Assembly: GCA_002070375.1 (NCBI GenBank)
Contig: MWDD01000012.1
Coordinates: 1 to 64,000, forward strand
Reading direction: 5' to 3'
Length of the DNA stretch: 64,000 nucleotides
Origin: a bacterium ADurb.Bin157
GTDB taxonomy: Bacteria; Muiribacteriota; Ozemobacteria; Ozemobacterales; Ozemobacteraceae
In this document: positions 35,416-45,492 of the stretch, piece by piece
Numbering within the stretch: the first letter of the stretch is position 1
How the letters are laid out: every line of letters begins with the position of its first letter
Notes under the pieces: generated by a model
Database searches by the model: none
What the model was told of the DNA's origin: nothing
Seen by the model: the letters and a program-made list of their open reading frames with translations, nothing else
Translations under genes and position numbers: made by a program

Positions 35416-37125
35416 ATGGTTAAACAGGCTAAATCCGAAAACAATGATGTAGGTAAGCATAATTTGTTTACGGGTCTAAAAGGCTTTATACCGCTTTTAA
35501 TCTTTTTGGCTGCAATGCTTTCTGTCTATTTTAATCTGGGCACTTCAGGAATATTTGAAAGCGCAGAGGGCCGTTATGCTTCAATTGCAAGAAAAATGGC
35601 CGATACAGGGGATTGGCTGACGCCTCGCTTAAATGATATGAAGTATTTTGCCAAACCTCCTGTTACCTACTGGTTAGGCGCTCTCGGTATCAAGATATTT
35701 GGTGCTAACGAGTTTGGTGTAAGGTTCTTTTTGCCGGTTGCGGCAGGTTTAACAGCACTGGGCACTTTTTTTATAGGCCGCCTATTTTTTGGAACACTGG
35801 TCGGTCTTCTTTCAGCCATGCTTTTATGTACATCATTGTTTTTTCAGCTTGCATTCAGAGGCTTTACTTCTGATCCTTTTTTGACTGCTGCTGAAACCTT
35901 TATGGTTTTAGTTTTATTTTTATATTTGAATCGCCCTCAAGACAAATACAAATATTTGTTTTGGGCTTCTGTATCTTTGTGCTTTATGATAAAAGGCCCT
36001 CCTTCTTTGTTGCCTTTGCCGGGTCTTATTATTGCTGCAATTTATACAGGGCAAAAACAAGCCCTGAAAAGCCTTTTTACTTTTTATAAAGGAATAACTT
36101 TATTTTTAGTGTTTGGGCTTGGTTGGTACATTATAGTAAGTTTTCAAAATCCGGGCTTATTAAAATATTTTATTCTTAATGAAACCTTTTTACGTGTGTT
36201 TTCTCAAGCTCATTCGCATTCAGCACCATTTTATTACTTTTTTGCTTTGATACCTGTGGCCATTTTTCCTTGGCTTGGCTTATTCTTTACATCGTTAACT
36301 CAGCAAATCGAAGAGTTTACAGAAGCTCCGACTTCAACATATTTGCTTTTATGGATAGCATTTCCCCTTTTAATATTTTCTTTCAGTCAATCAAAAATTC
36401 CTGCTTATATAATGCCTTTGATGGTGCCGATAGCAATTTTGACTGCCGAGGGCATTAAAAGAACTTTTTTCGAGCACAATTCTGTAGCCCTCAGAAATTC
36501 CAGATGGCATTGCATAGGCATTTCTGCTTTGACAGCCTTATCGGGGGTAATTATGTCATATTGGGGGTATTTAAATTTTAACGGAGCAAAAAAGATCGGC
36601 CAAATGGCTATTTTTGGCGGAATATTTTGGCTGTTTTGTGCTTTGATAATATTAGCTTTCGTATTAAAAGCCAGTCGAAAAGGTGTATTAATTATTATTG
36701 CCGCGATTATTCCCGGCTTTATGCTTTTTGTGCTGCCTTACTTAGATGGATCCGAGCCATACCAAGGCAATAATCGGCTTCCCAGTCAGCATGTATTTCT
36801 CAAACAAATTGCCAAAGCGTTGCCTGCAACACAAAAGTTATTGTTTGTAGATAACACTTTAAAGTCTTGGTATTTTTATACCGGTAAAAATGCAGTCGCA
36901 TGCGGGATTCCGGCAGATGATGATTATAACGGAAGAGAGATCAATTCTCCTGAAAATTTTGTTGATAAAAAAGATACTTTACAAAACATAAAACCCGATA
37001 CAATGTTAATCATATTAGAGAACAGCATTCCCGAAACAGAGAATATAATTGGTAAGAAACTAAATGTTATTATTGGCGACGGAGAATGGAAATTAGCTCA
37101 AACCGGAAGTAGCAGCGTGAAGTAG
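35416..37125 (+). CDS. Glycosyltransferase family 39 (ArnT/PMT-like) membrane protein
   Basis: 569 residues with about 11-12 hydrophobic segments. The first periplasmic loop contains ESAEGRYASIARKMADTGDW, the acidic motif of ArnT-like lipid-linked sugar transferases, followed by FAKPPVTYWLGALGIKIFG. A soluble C-terminal domain follows (about 445-569). The family moves a sugar from a polyprenyl carrier to lipid A or a protein; the acceptor here is unknown. The next gene begins immediately after its stop. Confidence 0.88.
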   Translation: MVKQAKSENNDVGKHNLFTGLKGFIPLLIFLAAMLSVYFNLGTSGIFESAEGRYASIARKMADTGDWLTPRLNDMKYFAKPPVTYWLGALGIKIFGANEFGVRFFLPVAAGLTALGTFFIGRLFFGTLVGLLSAMLLCTSLFFQLAFRGFTSDPFLTAAETFMVLVLFLYLNRPQDKYKYLFWASVSLCFMIKGPPSLLPLPGLIIAAIYTGQKQALKSLFTFYKGITLFLVFGLGWYIIVSFQNPGLLKYFILNETFLRVFSQAHSHSAPFYYFFALIPVAIFPWLGLFFTSLTQQIEEFTEAPTSTYLLLWIAFPLLIFSFSQSKIPAYIMPLMVPIAILTAEGIKRTFFEHNSVALRNSRWHCIGISALTALSGVIMSYWGYLNFNGAKKIGQMAIFGGIFWLFCALIILAFVLKASRKGVLIIIAAIIPGFMLFVLPYLDGSEPYQGNNRLPSQHVFLKQIAKALPATQKLLFVDNTLKSWYFYTGKNAVACGIPADDDYNGREINSPENFVDKKDTLQNIKPDTMLIILENSIPETENIIGKKLNVIIGDGEWKLAQTGSSSVK

Positions 37126-37647
37126 ATGGTTAAATTTATTTTTTCTGACAAAAAAACTGTTGGCTTTTTTTATTACCCTTTATTAGAAATTGGTTTTGGT
37201 ATTTTTTCTTTGGCGGTTGCTTTTGTTTTTATTTCATTATTTTTATACTTTAATCATTCTAATCTTTTTAAGGAATTATTTGATACATTAGCTTCAACTG
37301 CGATTTTTGTGTTTCTTCTTTTTTTGGGTATTAATCTAACCAAAAACTATATGAAAGTAGAGTTTAACGGTAAATATTTTAAATTTTATCAATGTATGAC
37401 TGCTCCCGTTAACTTAGAACTTGAGCAATTTGAATGGCAGGGCGTAAGAACAATAATCAATAAAGAAACCGAAAACAGAGATTTTTTTGTTGAAATTAAA
37501 CTAAAAACCAAAAAAGGTGAGATTTTATTTTATAATACAAAATCAGAATCTGAAGCTAATAAAATTGTTTCAGCGTTAACAAGCTTACATGAAGAAATTT
37601 CTGCAGAGAAAAGAGAAGATAACCAAAATGAATTACCTACTTCCTGA
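37126..37647 (+). CDS. Small membrane protein of unknown function
   Basis: 173 residues. Two hydrophobic segments (about 18-45 and 55-75) are followed by a cytoplasmic beta-rich domain (about 80-160) that resembles a PH-like fold by strand pattern only. It starts directly after the glycosyltransferase stop codon and overlaps the start of the GH13 gene by 20 bp, so it belongs to the same operon. I do not recognise the family. Confidence 0.65.
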   Translation: MVKFIFSDKKTVGFFYYPLLEIGFGIFSLAVAFVFISLFLYFNHSNLFKELFDTLASTAIFVFLLFLGINLTKNYMKVEFNGKYFKFYQCMTAPVNLELEQFEWQGVRTIINKETENRDFFVEIKLKTKKGEILFYNTKSESEANKIVSALTSLHEEISAEKREDNQNELPTS

Positions 37648-38920
37648 AAACGAAAGCATTCGTCTCTACAATCTTTATCCAAAACTAATCGGAAATATGA
37701 CCGACTGGGGATTACATGTTTCCCGAATTAAAGAGATGGGATTCAATGCTATTTGGGTAAACCCCTTTCATTATGCCGGTTTTAGCGGAAGCATGTATTC
37801 ACCGAAAAATTATTATACCTTTGCCGAAATGTTCATTGATACAAGCTCCTCAAAAACTCCAATTGAGCAGCTTAAAGCGTTTATTGCAAAATGTCATGAC
37901 AATAATATTTGTTTTATAATGGATTTGGTAATTAACCATTCAGCAATTGATGCAGACCTCATTGCTGAACACCCGGAATGGTTTAAGCGAACAGCTGACG
38001 GCAAAATTGTTAATCCCGGTGCTATGCATGACGGAGAATGGCATGCTTGGGGCGATCTTGCTGAAATTGACAATGCAAATTCACCGGATAAAGATAATCT
38101 TTGGGCATATTGGTTTGATATGATCAAATACTACATTGAAGCCGGAGTTGATGGCTTTAGATGTGATATGGCTTATCAAGTACCTTCAGAACTGTGGAGA
38201 TATCTTATTTCAAGGGCGCGAAAAATTAATAACGGATGTTTATTTTTAGCCGAATCTTTGGGATGCGATTTTAAACAAGTTCAAGAACTTTCGCTTTTGG
38301 GTTTTGATTATCTTTTTAATTCTGTTAAATACTGGGATTTTAACTCAGCATGGGGAATGGAACAATACAACAAAACCTCAGAAGTTGCCAAGACCATCGC
38401 CTTTCCCGAATCACATGACACGCCAAGATTGTTGGAAGAGTTAAACGGTAATTTACAAGCGGTTAAACGGCAGTTATTATTTTCTGCTGTTTTTAGTTCG
38501 GGTTATATGATACCGACCGGATTTGAATTTGGGTTCAGAAAACGTTTGAATGTTGTTACTACACGGCCTTCAGACTGGGAAAAAACAGATGTAGATTTAT
38601 CTGATTTTATAAAGAAAATAGCAGAAATTAAGTTAAATTATCCTGTTTTAAATATCGAAAAAGGCTTAGAAGTGGTTGATCAGGCTAATTGGCCGAATGT
38701 TTTTTGCTTTAAGCGTACAAGCCCTGGTATGAAAACGGTTTTTGTTTTAATGAATAAAGATCGAAACAACACACAAAATGTTTATATCCCCGACGTTGAG
38801 GCAATCACAGGGGAGGGGCCGATTGTTGATATTACACCCGAAAACGCGTTTACTGTTGTGCCCAGGAACTTAAATTACAATTTAAAACCATCAGAGCTTA
38901 AAATAATAGCTCAAAAATAG
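37628..38920 (+). CDS. GH13 alpha-amylase family enzyme
   Basis: 430 residues from the ATG at 37628; a start 13 codons earlier is possible but adds no domain and has no better ribosome-binding site. The GH13 residues are present: nucleophile D180 (DGFRCDMAY), acid/base E209 (LAESLG) and transition-state D264 (ESHDTPR), plus conserved MDLVINH. It acts on alpha-glucans by hydrolysis or transfer; the subfamily was not resolved. No signal peptide, so it is cytoplasmic and may act on storage glycogen. It is converging with the pseudopilin operon, with one base between the genes. Confidence 0.88.
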   Translation: MNYLLPENESIRLYNLYPKLIGNMTDWGLHVSRIKEMGFNAIWVNPFHYAGFSGSMYSPKNYYTFAEMFIDTSSSKTPIEQLKAFIAKCHDNNICFIMDLVINHSAIDADLIAEHPEWFKRTADGKIVNPGAMHDGEWHAWGDLAEIDNANSPDKDNLWAYWFDMIKYYIEAGVDGFRCDMAYQVPSELWRYLISRARKINNGCLFLAESLGCDFKQVQELSLLGFDYLFNSVKYWDFNSAWGMEQYNKTSEVAKTIAFPESHDTPRLLEELNGNLQAVKRQLLFSAVFSSGYMIPTGFEFGFRKRLNVVTTRPSDWEKTDVDLSDFIKKIAEIKLNYPVLNIEKGLEVVDQANWPNVFCFKRTSPGMKTVFVLMNKDRNNTQNVYIPDVEAITGEGPIVDITPENAFTVVPRNLNYNLKPSELKIIAQK

Positions 38921-38921
38921 T

Positions 38922-39434
38922 TTATTTAATTACAGAACGCTCTGTTTTTACAGTGAGAACAGAGTCTGCAGTAAGTTCTTTTCCTCGATTATTGTTATAT
39001 TTTGCTTCAGTTTTTATAGTTAAAACTTCTTGCTCCCATTTTTGGGCAGAGGTAGTTTCAAGGTTCATAGATATTAGCCTAGCCTTTATTTTTCCGCCTT
39101 TAGACAGAATTGACTCCGGCTGATCTTGGTCGTTGTCAAATGCTTCTTTTTTGAATTCTTCTGCATTAGTGGTGAATGAGTTAAAATAGCTTGGATCTAT
39201 GGTTCTGTAGTCCCAGGCATAATAGTAATCAGAAGGAAACTTCTGGAACTTAAGTAAAGCTATTTGCGCTATGCCGTCGGCTAAATATTGAAGTCGAACC
39301 CTTTCATCAATTTGCTGAGTAGAAGCGGTTGTGTTACTTACTTGTTTTGAGTAAACCAGTGCTAATTGGAGTAAGACAACACTAAAGACAATTGCTATTG
39401 CGAGTGCACTTCCATTTTTTGTATTTCTTTTCAT
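38922..39434 (-). CDS. PilX/GspK-like minor pseudopilin
   Basis: 170 residues. A basic leader (MKRNTKNG) is followed by a hydrophobic helix (SALAIAIVFSVVLLQLA) without the Glu5 of classical pilins, as is usual for PilX/GspK-type minor pilins. The soluble remainder is unassigned. It is the last gene of the eight-gene operon, after the PilV- and PilW-like genes. It may cap the pseudopilus tip. Confidence 0.65.
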   Translation of the reverse strand: MKRNTKNGSALAIAIVFSVVLLQLALVYSKQVSNTTASTQQIDERVRLQYLADGIAQIALLKFQKFPSDYYYAWDYRTIDPSYFNSFTTNAEEFKKEAFDNDQDQPESILSKGGKIKARLISMNLETTSAQKWEQEVLTIKTEAKYNNNRGKELTADSVLTVKTERSVIK

Positions 39435-39455
39435 TTAGTATCGTCCCCGGAATAT

Positions 39456-40007
39456 TTATTTAAGCTTTGCTTTAAAAGTAACAAGAGTGTAATTTTTTAC
39501 AATTGCCTTTTTATCGGTTGCTTTGCCTTTGTCTTTCCATTCAACGGTCATTGTGTACCTATGTACAAGACCTTTGTAAGGATATTTCGTCGCTGCTAAA
39601 AATTCCCAAGACGCTACAGGGGTTGCGCCACCGCCTGATTCTGCCGTGAAATCTCTTGAGGCTACTGTAAAACTACCCTCGCGATCTTCAACTTTAAGTT
39701 TGAAATTATAAGTAACTCCATTATGAGTTGCAGAATTTAGATTCAAGACAAGAGTTTCGGAAGCAATTTCAATATCCGTAAGTTCCTTGCCTAACCAAGA
39801 ATTAAACGCACCGAATTCAAATTGTAGGGCGGTATTCAGTTTTTCTTGGCATAAATTCATTGCAAGAATATTAGATTGGTCTTTGTCGGTAATTTTTACC
39901 GAACTGCCTAACAAGCCCATTATGGGAATAAATGCCATAGCTAAAAAGCCAACGGCCATTAAGATTTCGATTAACGTAACACCTAATTTGAGTTTATATT
40001 TTTTCAT
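39456..40007 (-). CDS. PilV/GspI-like prepilin
   Basis: 183 residues. The type IV prepilin N-terminus is GVTLIEILMAVGFLAMAF with the conserved Glu5, cut after Gly by a prepilin peptidase. A beta-rich soluble domain follows. It lies one base after the PilW-like stop codon. No major pilin, ATPase, platform or prepilin peptidase gene is in the window. Confidence 0.85.
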   Translation of the reverse strand: MKKYKLKLGVTLIEILMAVGFLAMAFIPIMGLLGSSVKITDKDQSNILAMNLCQEKLNTALQFEFGAFNSWLGKELTDIEIASETLVLNLNSATHNGVTYNFKLKVEDREGSFTVASRDFTAESGGGATPVASWEFLAATKYPYKGLVHRYTMTVEWKDKGKATDKKAIVKNYTLVTFKAKLK

Positions 40008-40008
40008 G

Positions 40009-40764
40009 CTAAATTGTGTTCACGATAACAGTTAAGCCCTCGGGAATTTTTGCGAAAGCTCTTTGCGTTACCTTAGTATTTTCGTATTTAGGATGTGTGG
40101 ATTCTAATGTTATATGTAATTGGGTTCCTCCTTCTCCGCCTGTTGTCATAGATAGGGTCAGGGAAGTGATGTCAGTGATTTTTTTCAATGAAGTTTTTGA
40201 GCCTAAATTATATTCTGTGGGGTCCCCTGCAAATAAGCTGAAAGTTGGAGCAGATGTAAAAAATGAAAATGGGGAGCCGGTAAAAAATGCTGCTCCGTCG
40301 CCGGTATTTAAATCTGTTGTTGAAAGAAATTCTAATGTAAAGTCTGTTGCCTTGGAATCAGATTTAACCGCTCTTAAAATGTGATACATAATGACTCCGG
40401 CAGACCCTTTAATGCTTGATTTAGTAACCGCAAAGCACAATAGTCTTTTTCCGGTTTTTCCTGTGGGTATATCGGCAACTTTAAATGTTCCCGAGGCGTA
40501 GCCAAAGTTCGTTGCAGTTTCTACAAAAGTTCCGTCATTTTTAACCACGACAGGGAATGATGCTCTTGATGCTCTTTCTCTGATTAGGTTGAGAAACATT
40601 TCGCTGTCTTTTTGTTTTTGTTGTTTCCAGCTTCCGCTTGTAAACATTCTGCTACCCATACGATAAAATGCAAAAACGCTAGTTATGAATACCGAAAAAA
40701 TAGCGGCCGCCACAATAACCTCTATAAGAGTAAAACCATTTTGTCCGCTATTTTTTCGTTTCAT
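40009..40764 (-). CDS. PilW/GspJ-like prepilin
   Basis: 251 residues. The prepilin motif GFTLIEVIVAAAIFSVFI follows an 8-9 residue basic leader. Its longer soluble domain fits PilW/GspJ-type minor pseudopilins. It lies directly downstream of the 1561-residue secreted protein, an arrangement like minor-pilin genes next to pilY1 in type IV pilus loci. Confidence 0.85.
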   Translation of the reverse strand: MKRKNSGQNGFTLIEVIVAAAIFSVFITSVFAFYRMGSRMFTSGSWKQQKQKDSEMFLNLIRERASRASFPVVVKNDGTFVETATNFGYASGTFKVADIPTGKTGKRLLCFAVTKSSIKGSAGVIMYHILRAVKSDSKATDFTLEFLSTTDLNTGDGAAFFTGSPFSFFTSAPTFSLFAGDPTEYNLGSKTSLKKITDITSLTLSMTTGGEGGTQLHITLESTHPKYENTKVTQRAFAKIPEGLTVIVNTI

Positions 40765-40785
40765 ATTTAACCTTTGTGCATTGAA

Positions 40786-43700
40786 TTATTTGGGTTGTAA
40801 ATACCTGTCTATAGTTCTTATATCCAGCCTTGTACCATAAACGGGCAGTGTTGTTTTAAGTGTTCGGGTCAGCGATTTTATTGTGCCTTGGGTTAAAGTT
40901 CCCCAGGTGAAAGAGTCTGGATTATGCTTCGCGCTCTTGTAGCTGTCCCATTCACGCGCATCATCTTTGGCCTCAATAATAATCGGGATACCGAGCGGGA
41001 ATTTTTCGGCTTTGTCACCGCCTTCACGGAAGATAATTCGGCTTCCGATTACTGTTTGCGCTGTTGAATCATAGCTTACACCGGGGTGAGACCAACTTGT
41101 GGGATAATTAACCGTTGTTGTCTGTGCTAAGCCGCTAATATCATAGTATTTATATGTTAGTTTAGGCATTGCCGCACCGGCATTGTCGGTTGCGCCCGCT
41201 CTTATTACCACTTCAACATTGTCTTCAACTTGTATGTTCCCCGGAGGGAACGCCGAAGTATTAAGAGCAGTGTTAAAGGGCACTTTAGTGAGGCTTATGA
41301 TATTATTACCATCTCCGTTAAGATATGGCAAGGCAAATAATTCTTTTGCCCCATAATTGCCAATCTTACCGGTTGATGCATTCGCTGTCCAGACTGTTGC
41401 GGTGTTATAGTTGTTAACAGCTTCTCTGACACCTGTTTTAAAGTCTGCAAACCAAGCAGCGCCCGTTGATGTATTTGTGGACATTGACGGGAAATAAGAA
41501 ATGCCGTTAGACTTTAACTCTTCAATTTGTCCGAAAGGTACCGGAGCAATGGTGTCTTTTATGTGCAATATAACGTTTAATTCTCTTTCGGGCATTTCAT
41601 TTCCTGAAGAGTCAGATGCACTTATGAAGAACTTGAGGGGCGCATAAGACGGGGTGTTATTCGCATAATTTGCGGGCAGTGTAATGCCCGAGGTATTGTT
41701 TAGTTTATTAAGAGGCAGCTCAAGATTTAACTTAGCATACAACTTACCAAAAGCAGTAGCATCTTCATGCAAAGATGTCGTTTTTAGTGTTATACCGGTC
41801 AAGCTTTTGCCCCAGGCCGGAACAAAGGGATTTTTTGTAACTCCGCTGCCGGTTGAAGAGGGAATATTATAGGACACTTTTAGATATCTGTTGTCGTTAT
41901 TGAAAACAGGTTTAAGATTAAAGCTTGCGTTTTCTGTATTGATTTTGGCAATCCTGTCTTTGTTGTAAGCTATATTCGAGGCGTTATAATCTTTATGCTT
42001 ACTCAAAGAGGTCTTGGTTTCCCAGGCGTTGTTATCACGCATAGAGATTGCAATAGCTGTTAATTTACTGCCGTTGCCTGCTTGTGTTAAGAGCTGACCG
42101 GTTTCTCCATAGAGCTGATTCGGAGAAGTTTCATTAAAGACAATGCTTGGTTGCTGCGAATCCATAACCATAACTGCTGCTTCCCCGGTTATGGTCAGCT
42201 GTTTAGGCAAGGTAATGGGAGTGCTCATCAGCTGGTTGCCCTTGTTATCAAATACATACATGTCATAATGGAACATTCGGGTTATCTTAATTTTGAGTTT
42301 TCCGACATAAGGATCTGTTGGCGGGAGTGTCCCGGCGGGCAGTTGGAAATATATGAAGTTTCCGTTTGTTTTGTCAACAACATATTGCTTGAGGGTTTCA
42401 AGAGGGAATGACTTAGTTACTTCTTTATTATTGATGTCAAGTGTCGGATATTCAAGAGAAGCTTCTAATTCTGCTTCGGCTTTGTCCCATTTTAGATCGC
42501 TTCCGTTTTTCAAGAATCTGAGGTCGCTTTTAGAGTTAACATAATAAGCTTTGTCTGCGGGGTTAGTAAGCTTATTTGCAATAAAGTTGTAGTGTTTTGC
42601 GACTGACAAATCATCGTAGAATATGGATTGAGAGGCCACATCAATTCGCCAATAATAGGCAGATTCTGAGTTTAAGCCGTGATACCCTGCGGCTGGGCTC
42701 ATGGAATCTTGAGGGTGCCAGTTTGCGTGGGTTGTAACTTTAGTGCTCGGAGGATTACAGCGCTGAACACGAGCAATTTCGGTAGCGCCTTCGGTAGAAA
42801 TTTCGGGGGGAGTTCCTGAGGCTGTTATACCTTCTATAGCGATAAAGGAAGAGTTCGACTCATCCATTATTTTATTACGTATACTTGTAACAGCCGCTGT
42901 TTTGTCACCTTTGTAATCAGAAAACAAACTGTTTAAGACATTTGTAAGTCTGGTGGTGGGGTTTTCTATATTAGGATTTCCGGCTGCATTTAAGCCGATG
43001 CCTGAGGGTTGAGCCCAAGAAGTCTTCTTTCCTCCGTTAGTTGAAAGATTATCTTTCCACTCTTTAATTGTTTGCCCAAACTTAACCGTGTCGTAGTCAT
43101 ACCAGTCATAGCTTGCCTTACAAGTAACAATGTATTTGCCCGGCACAGGGGTATAAAACACAGTAAAGAAGTTATTCGATGTGTTCATTTCGTTCGGAAC
43201 GATTTCCCCAGCATCATTATAATATGGATCTCCTTTGAAGTCTCTTACGCCATAGATTTTCCAGTAGTAACGTATGCTTCCTAATGTTGGGTCGGGGTTG
43301 ATTATTGTAGAGACAAACCCACTTCTTCTTCCGTCTCCGTCATAGTCGGCGTTGACGTTTGGGTCTTGTTGCGCTTCGGGAATGGGGTAATTTTCTACCA
43401 TATAAAAATATACGGTGCTGAGCTGCAAATTGCCGCTGACTCTGGCCTGAGAGTTTTGGTTCGTTGAGTAGTTAAGAACATCGGGGGTTGGTATCGTGTC
43501 TGCGTATGGTCCGATAATGTCAATGTAAGAATTGTTGCCGCCCAAGCTTAAAACTTCCGGGGGGGTAGGGGCGTTAATGATTGCAAGCTTGGAAGCTGCG
43601 GTTACAGGGGTCAAAGATTCAGCTACAAAACTGCCTTCGCTTTTTTTGTTCGCGACCACAATTGCATTGATTTTGGTCGGAAAAGTTGAAGAGGGCGGTA

Positions 43701-45471
43701 TAAGATTTGCTTTGTCTAATGGGAAATCAACGTCTCTGGTGTAATAACGTCTTGTCATCTTTGCCGCTCCAACTTCTTCTAGCGGCTGTCCAACAGAGCT
43801 AACTTTCCAGACGCTTTTTCTGTAGTCCATTGCAAATTTAAAAGTAAAGAGTGCTGTGCCTGCGCTGGCAGAGTCTTTTCTGACATAGCTTATAGCGTCG
43901 TCGTATGTCCAACCGAATGCTTTTGGAACATCAAAGCCGGGGTTGGCTGAGGGATAAGTTAAGCTCAAATACAAGTTGCCAAAGCCGTCGGCAGCTATAT
44001 CGTCTATGCTGCTGTTAGCGTTCATTTTACTTAAAAGAGTCGAAACGTCGATTGTAGTGTATTTGTCTAACTGGCCGGCTGTGTTTGTTGAAGAAGGTTT
44101 TAGGGTGAACTTAATGATTTGATTGTCTTTTTGGTTAAAGGCAAATATTATACCGCCTTCTTCGTTCCATTGGTTAGAAACAGAAACGGCAGTTATGTTT
44201 TGATTTTTAATGCCCGGGATCCAACTTTGTATTTGAGATGTTCCTAGGTAGTAAACGTAGTCTCTTTCGGCTCCGCCTGCTTGAGTAGGGCCTTTTGAAA
44301 CGCCTATCCACTTGGTGTCGTTTTTGCCTACACCCGAGCCGCTGCCGAATGTTACGTAACTGGCAGATCTGGAACCTTTTTGCCAGTCAAGACCGAAGTT
44401 TGCCGTTCCGTCAGTTCTGGTGTATGAGTAAATGGTAACAGCGGGCTTGCCTTTGTCAGAATAGGGCATGAAAGCTGCGTGGAAAATCATTTGTCCTGAG
44501 CTGATAGAACTTGGGTTCGCAACCGAACCGCCGCACCCGTCAAGACATCCTGCAATAACTCCTCTGGTAATGCTCATTTCATAAGTTGTAGCAAATGGGG
44601 CGTTCGCCTTTCGGTTATATGCCGACGCTTTTATGGTTGTGGGGTTATGTTCAACCATTCGCCAGTCGAATTGTTTGCCTGTTGCGTAATCTCGGTAGCA
44701 TTGGTAGTATTCTTTGCAACCTTTCCTTTTTCTCCAGCTTGAGAACCAAGCTCCATTAGGAACTTCATACCAGTTTTTGCCCGGATAATGAGGCAAAACC
44801 AAGTTTTGATTTATTGCCCCATAATGGGGTAAGTATTCTTTTGGGTTAGTAGGGGCTGTTGTGGGTTTTCCTTGAAGAGCTTTAATACTGCCATAATTTC
44901 TTAGACCGCGTTGAACAGTTCCGTCACCGGGGTTGGTAACAGTTCTATAAATCGGAGTATATGCGCCGGCACCACCGTAGTAGGTTCTGTTGTCGTGATG
45001 AGTGTATGAATGGCAACCATAGTCGGCGTTGTCTTGTGAAACGTTTGTACTTTGTACAGGAGGATATTCGTCGGTTACCGCTGTTTTCGAATATTTGCCT
45101 TCGTTACTGCTTAAGCCTAAATTTTTAGTGCTGTCTAATACTTGTCTTTTAAGTATGTAGCTGCTGCCGATTGTTGAAACATCGGGATCAGAAAGGGTAA
45201 AAATATTACGATTAATGTCGACCGCAAAGTTTTGAATATTATTTTCGGTGAAAAGATATTGTGGATAAGAACCGGACAGTGCACCTTCGGGGTCGTTGAG
45301 ACGATAAATGCCGTTAATAATACCGCTTGCGGCAGGTGCGCCGGTGATGGATAAATATACCTCACCGTTTCTGTTAAAAGTCGGATCAAGGGCATACACT
45401 TCAGTTGCGATACAACAAAGGACAATCGAGGTTAAGCTTAAAATGAAAAGCTTTTTAAAATAATAATTCAT
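40786..45471 (-). CDS. Giant secreted protein, possible PilY1-like pilus-tip or surface protein
   Basis: 1561 residues with a signal peptide (about 1-28). The first half has propeller-like segments (IDDIAADGFGNLYLSLTYP) and clustered cysteines (GCKEYYQCY, GCLDGCGG). Around residue 700, DYDGDGRRSG resembles an EF-hand/PilY1-type calcium loop. The rest has Ig/PKD-like stretches (GKYIVTCKASYDWYDYD). No membrane anchor or LPxTG signal is seen at the C-terminus. It sits between three Skp-like genes and three pseudopilin genes. I do not recognise the family; a PilY1-like adhesin is inferred from size, calcium loop and neighbours. Confidence 0.7.
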   Translation of the reverse strand: MNYYFKKLFILSLTSIVLCCIATEVYALDPTFNRNGEVYLSITGAPAASGIINGIYRLNDPEGALSGSYPQYLFTENNIQNFAVDINRNIFTLSDPDVSTIGSSYILKRQVLDSTKNLGLSSNEGKYSKTAVTDEYPPVQSTNVSQDNADYGCHSYTHHDNRTYYGGAGAYTPIYRTVTNPGDGTVQRGLRNYGSIKALQGKPTTAPTNPKEYLPHYGAINQNLVLPHYPGKNWYEVPNGAWFSSWRKRKGCKEYYQCYRDYATGKQFDWRMVEHNPTTIKASAYNRKANAPFATTYEMSITRGVIAGCLDGCGGSVANPSSISSGQMIFHAAFMPYSDKGKPAVTIYSYTRTDGTANFGLDWQKGSRSASYVTFGSGSGVGKNDTKWIGVSKGPTQAGGAERDYVYYLGTSQIQSWIPGIKNQNITAVSVSNQWNEEGGIIFAFNQKDNQIIKFTLKPSSTNTAGQLDKYTTIDVSTLLSKMNANSSIDDIAADGFGNLYLSLTYPSANPGFDVPKAFGWTYDDAISYVRKDSASAGTALFTFKFAMDYRKSVWKVSSVGQPLEEVGAAKMTRRYYTRDVDFPLDKANLIPPSSTFPTKINAIVVANKKSEGSFVAESLTPVTAASKLAIINAPTPPEVLSLGGNNSYIDIIGPYADTIPTPDVLNYSTNQNSQARVSGNLQLSTVYFYMVENYPIPEAQQDPNVNADYDGDGRRSGFVSTIINPDPTLGSIRYYWKIYGVRDFKGDPYYNDAGEIVPNEMNTSNNFFTVFYTPVPGKYIVTCKASYDWYDYDTVKFGQTIKEWKDNLSTNGGKKTSWAQPSGIGLNAAGNPNIENPTTRLTNVLNSLFSDYKGDKTAAVTSIRNKIMDESNSSFIAIEGITASGTPPEISTEGATEIARVQRCNPPSTKVTTHANWHPQDSMSPAAGYHGLNSESAYYWRIDVASQSIFYDDLSVAKHYNFIANKLTNPADKAYYVNSKSDLRFLKNGSDLKWDKAEAELEASLEYPTLDINNKEVTKSFPLETLKQYVVDKTNGNFIYFQLPAGTLPPTDPYVGKLKIKITRMFHYDMYVFDNKGNQLMSTPITLPKQLTITGEAAVMVMDSQQPSIVFNETSPNQLYGETGQLLTQAGNGSKLTAIAISMRDNNAWETKTSLSKHKDYNASNIAYNKDRIAKINTENASFNLKPVFNNDNRYLKVSYNIPSSTGSGVTKNPFVPAWGKSLTGITLKTTSLHEDATAFGKLYAKLNLELPLNKLNNTSGITLPANYANNTPSYAPLKFFISASDSSGNEMPERELNVILHIKDTIAPVPFGQIEELKSNGISYFPSMSTNTSTGAAWFADFKTGVREAVNNYNTATVWTANASTGKIGNYGAKELFALPYLNGDGNNIISLTKVPFNTALNTSAFPPGNIQVEDNVEVVIRAGATDNAGAAMPKLTYKYYDISGLAQTTTVNYPTSWSHPGVSYDSTAQTVIGSRIIFREGGDKAEKFPLGIPIIIEAKDDAREWDSYKSAKHNPDSFTWGTLTQGTIKSLTRTLKTTLPVYGTRLDIRTIDRYLQPK

Positions 45472-45492
45472 GCCTTTACCTCCCGACGGTAG

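Noticed and set aside
37589-37627. Upstream start for the GH13 gene
   Set aside because: Adds 13 lysine-rich residues outside the enzyme fold, inside the previous gene; the ATG at 37628 begins at the usual family N-terminus.
39435-45492. Three intergenic gaps of exactly 21 bp in the pseudopilin operon (39435-39455, 40765-40785, 45472-45492)
   Set aside because: The sequences are unrelated and each simply holds a ribosome-binding region; the equal length is probably coincidence.
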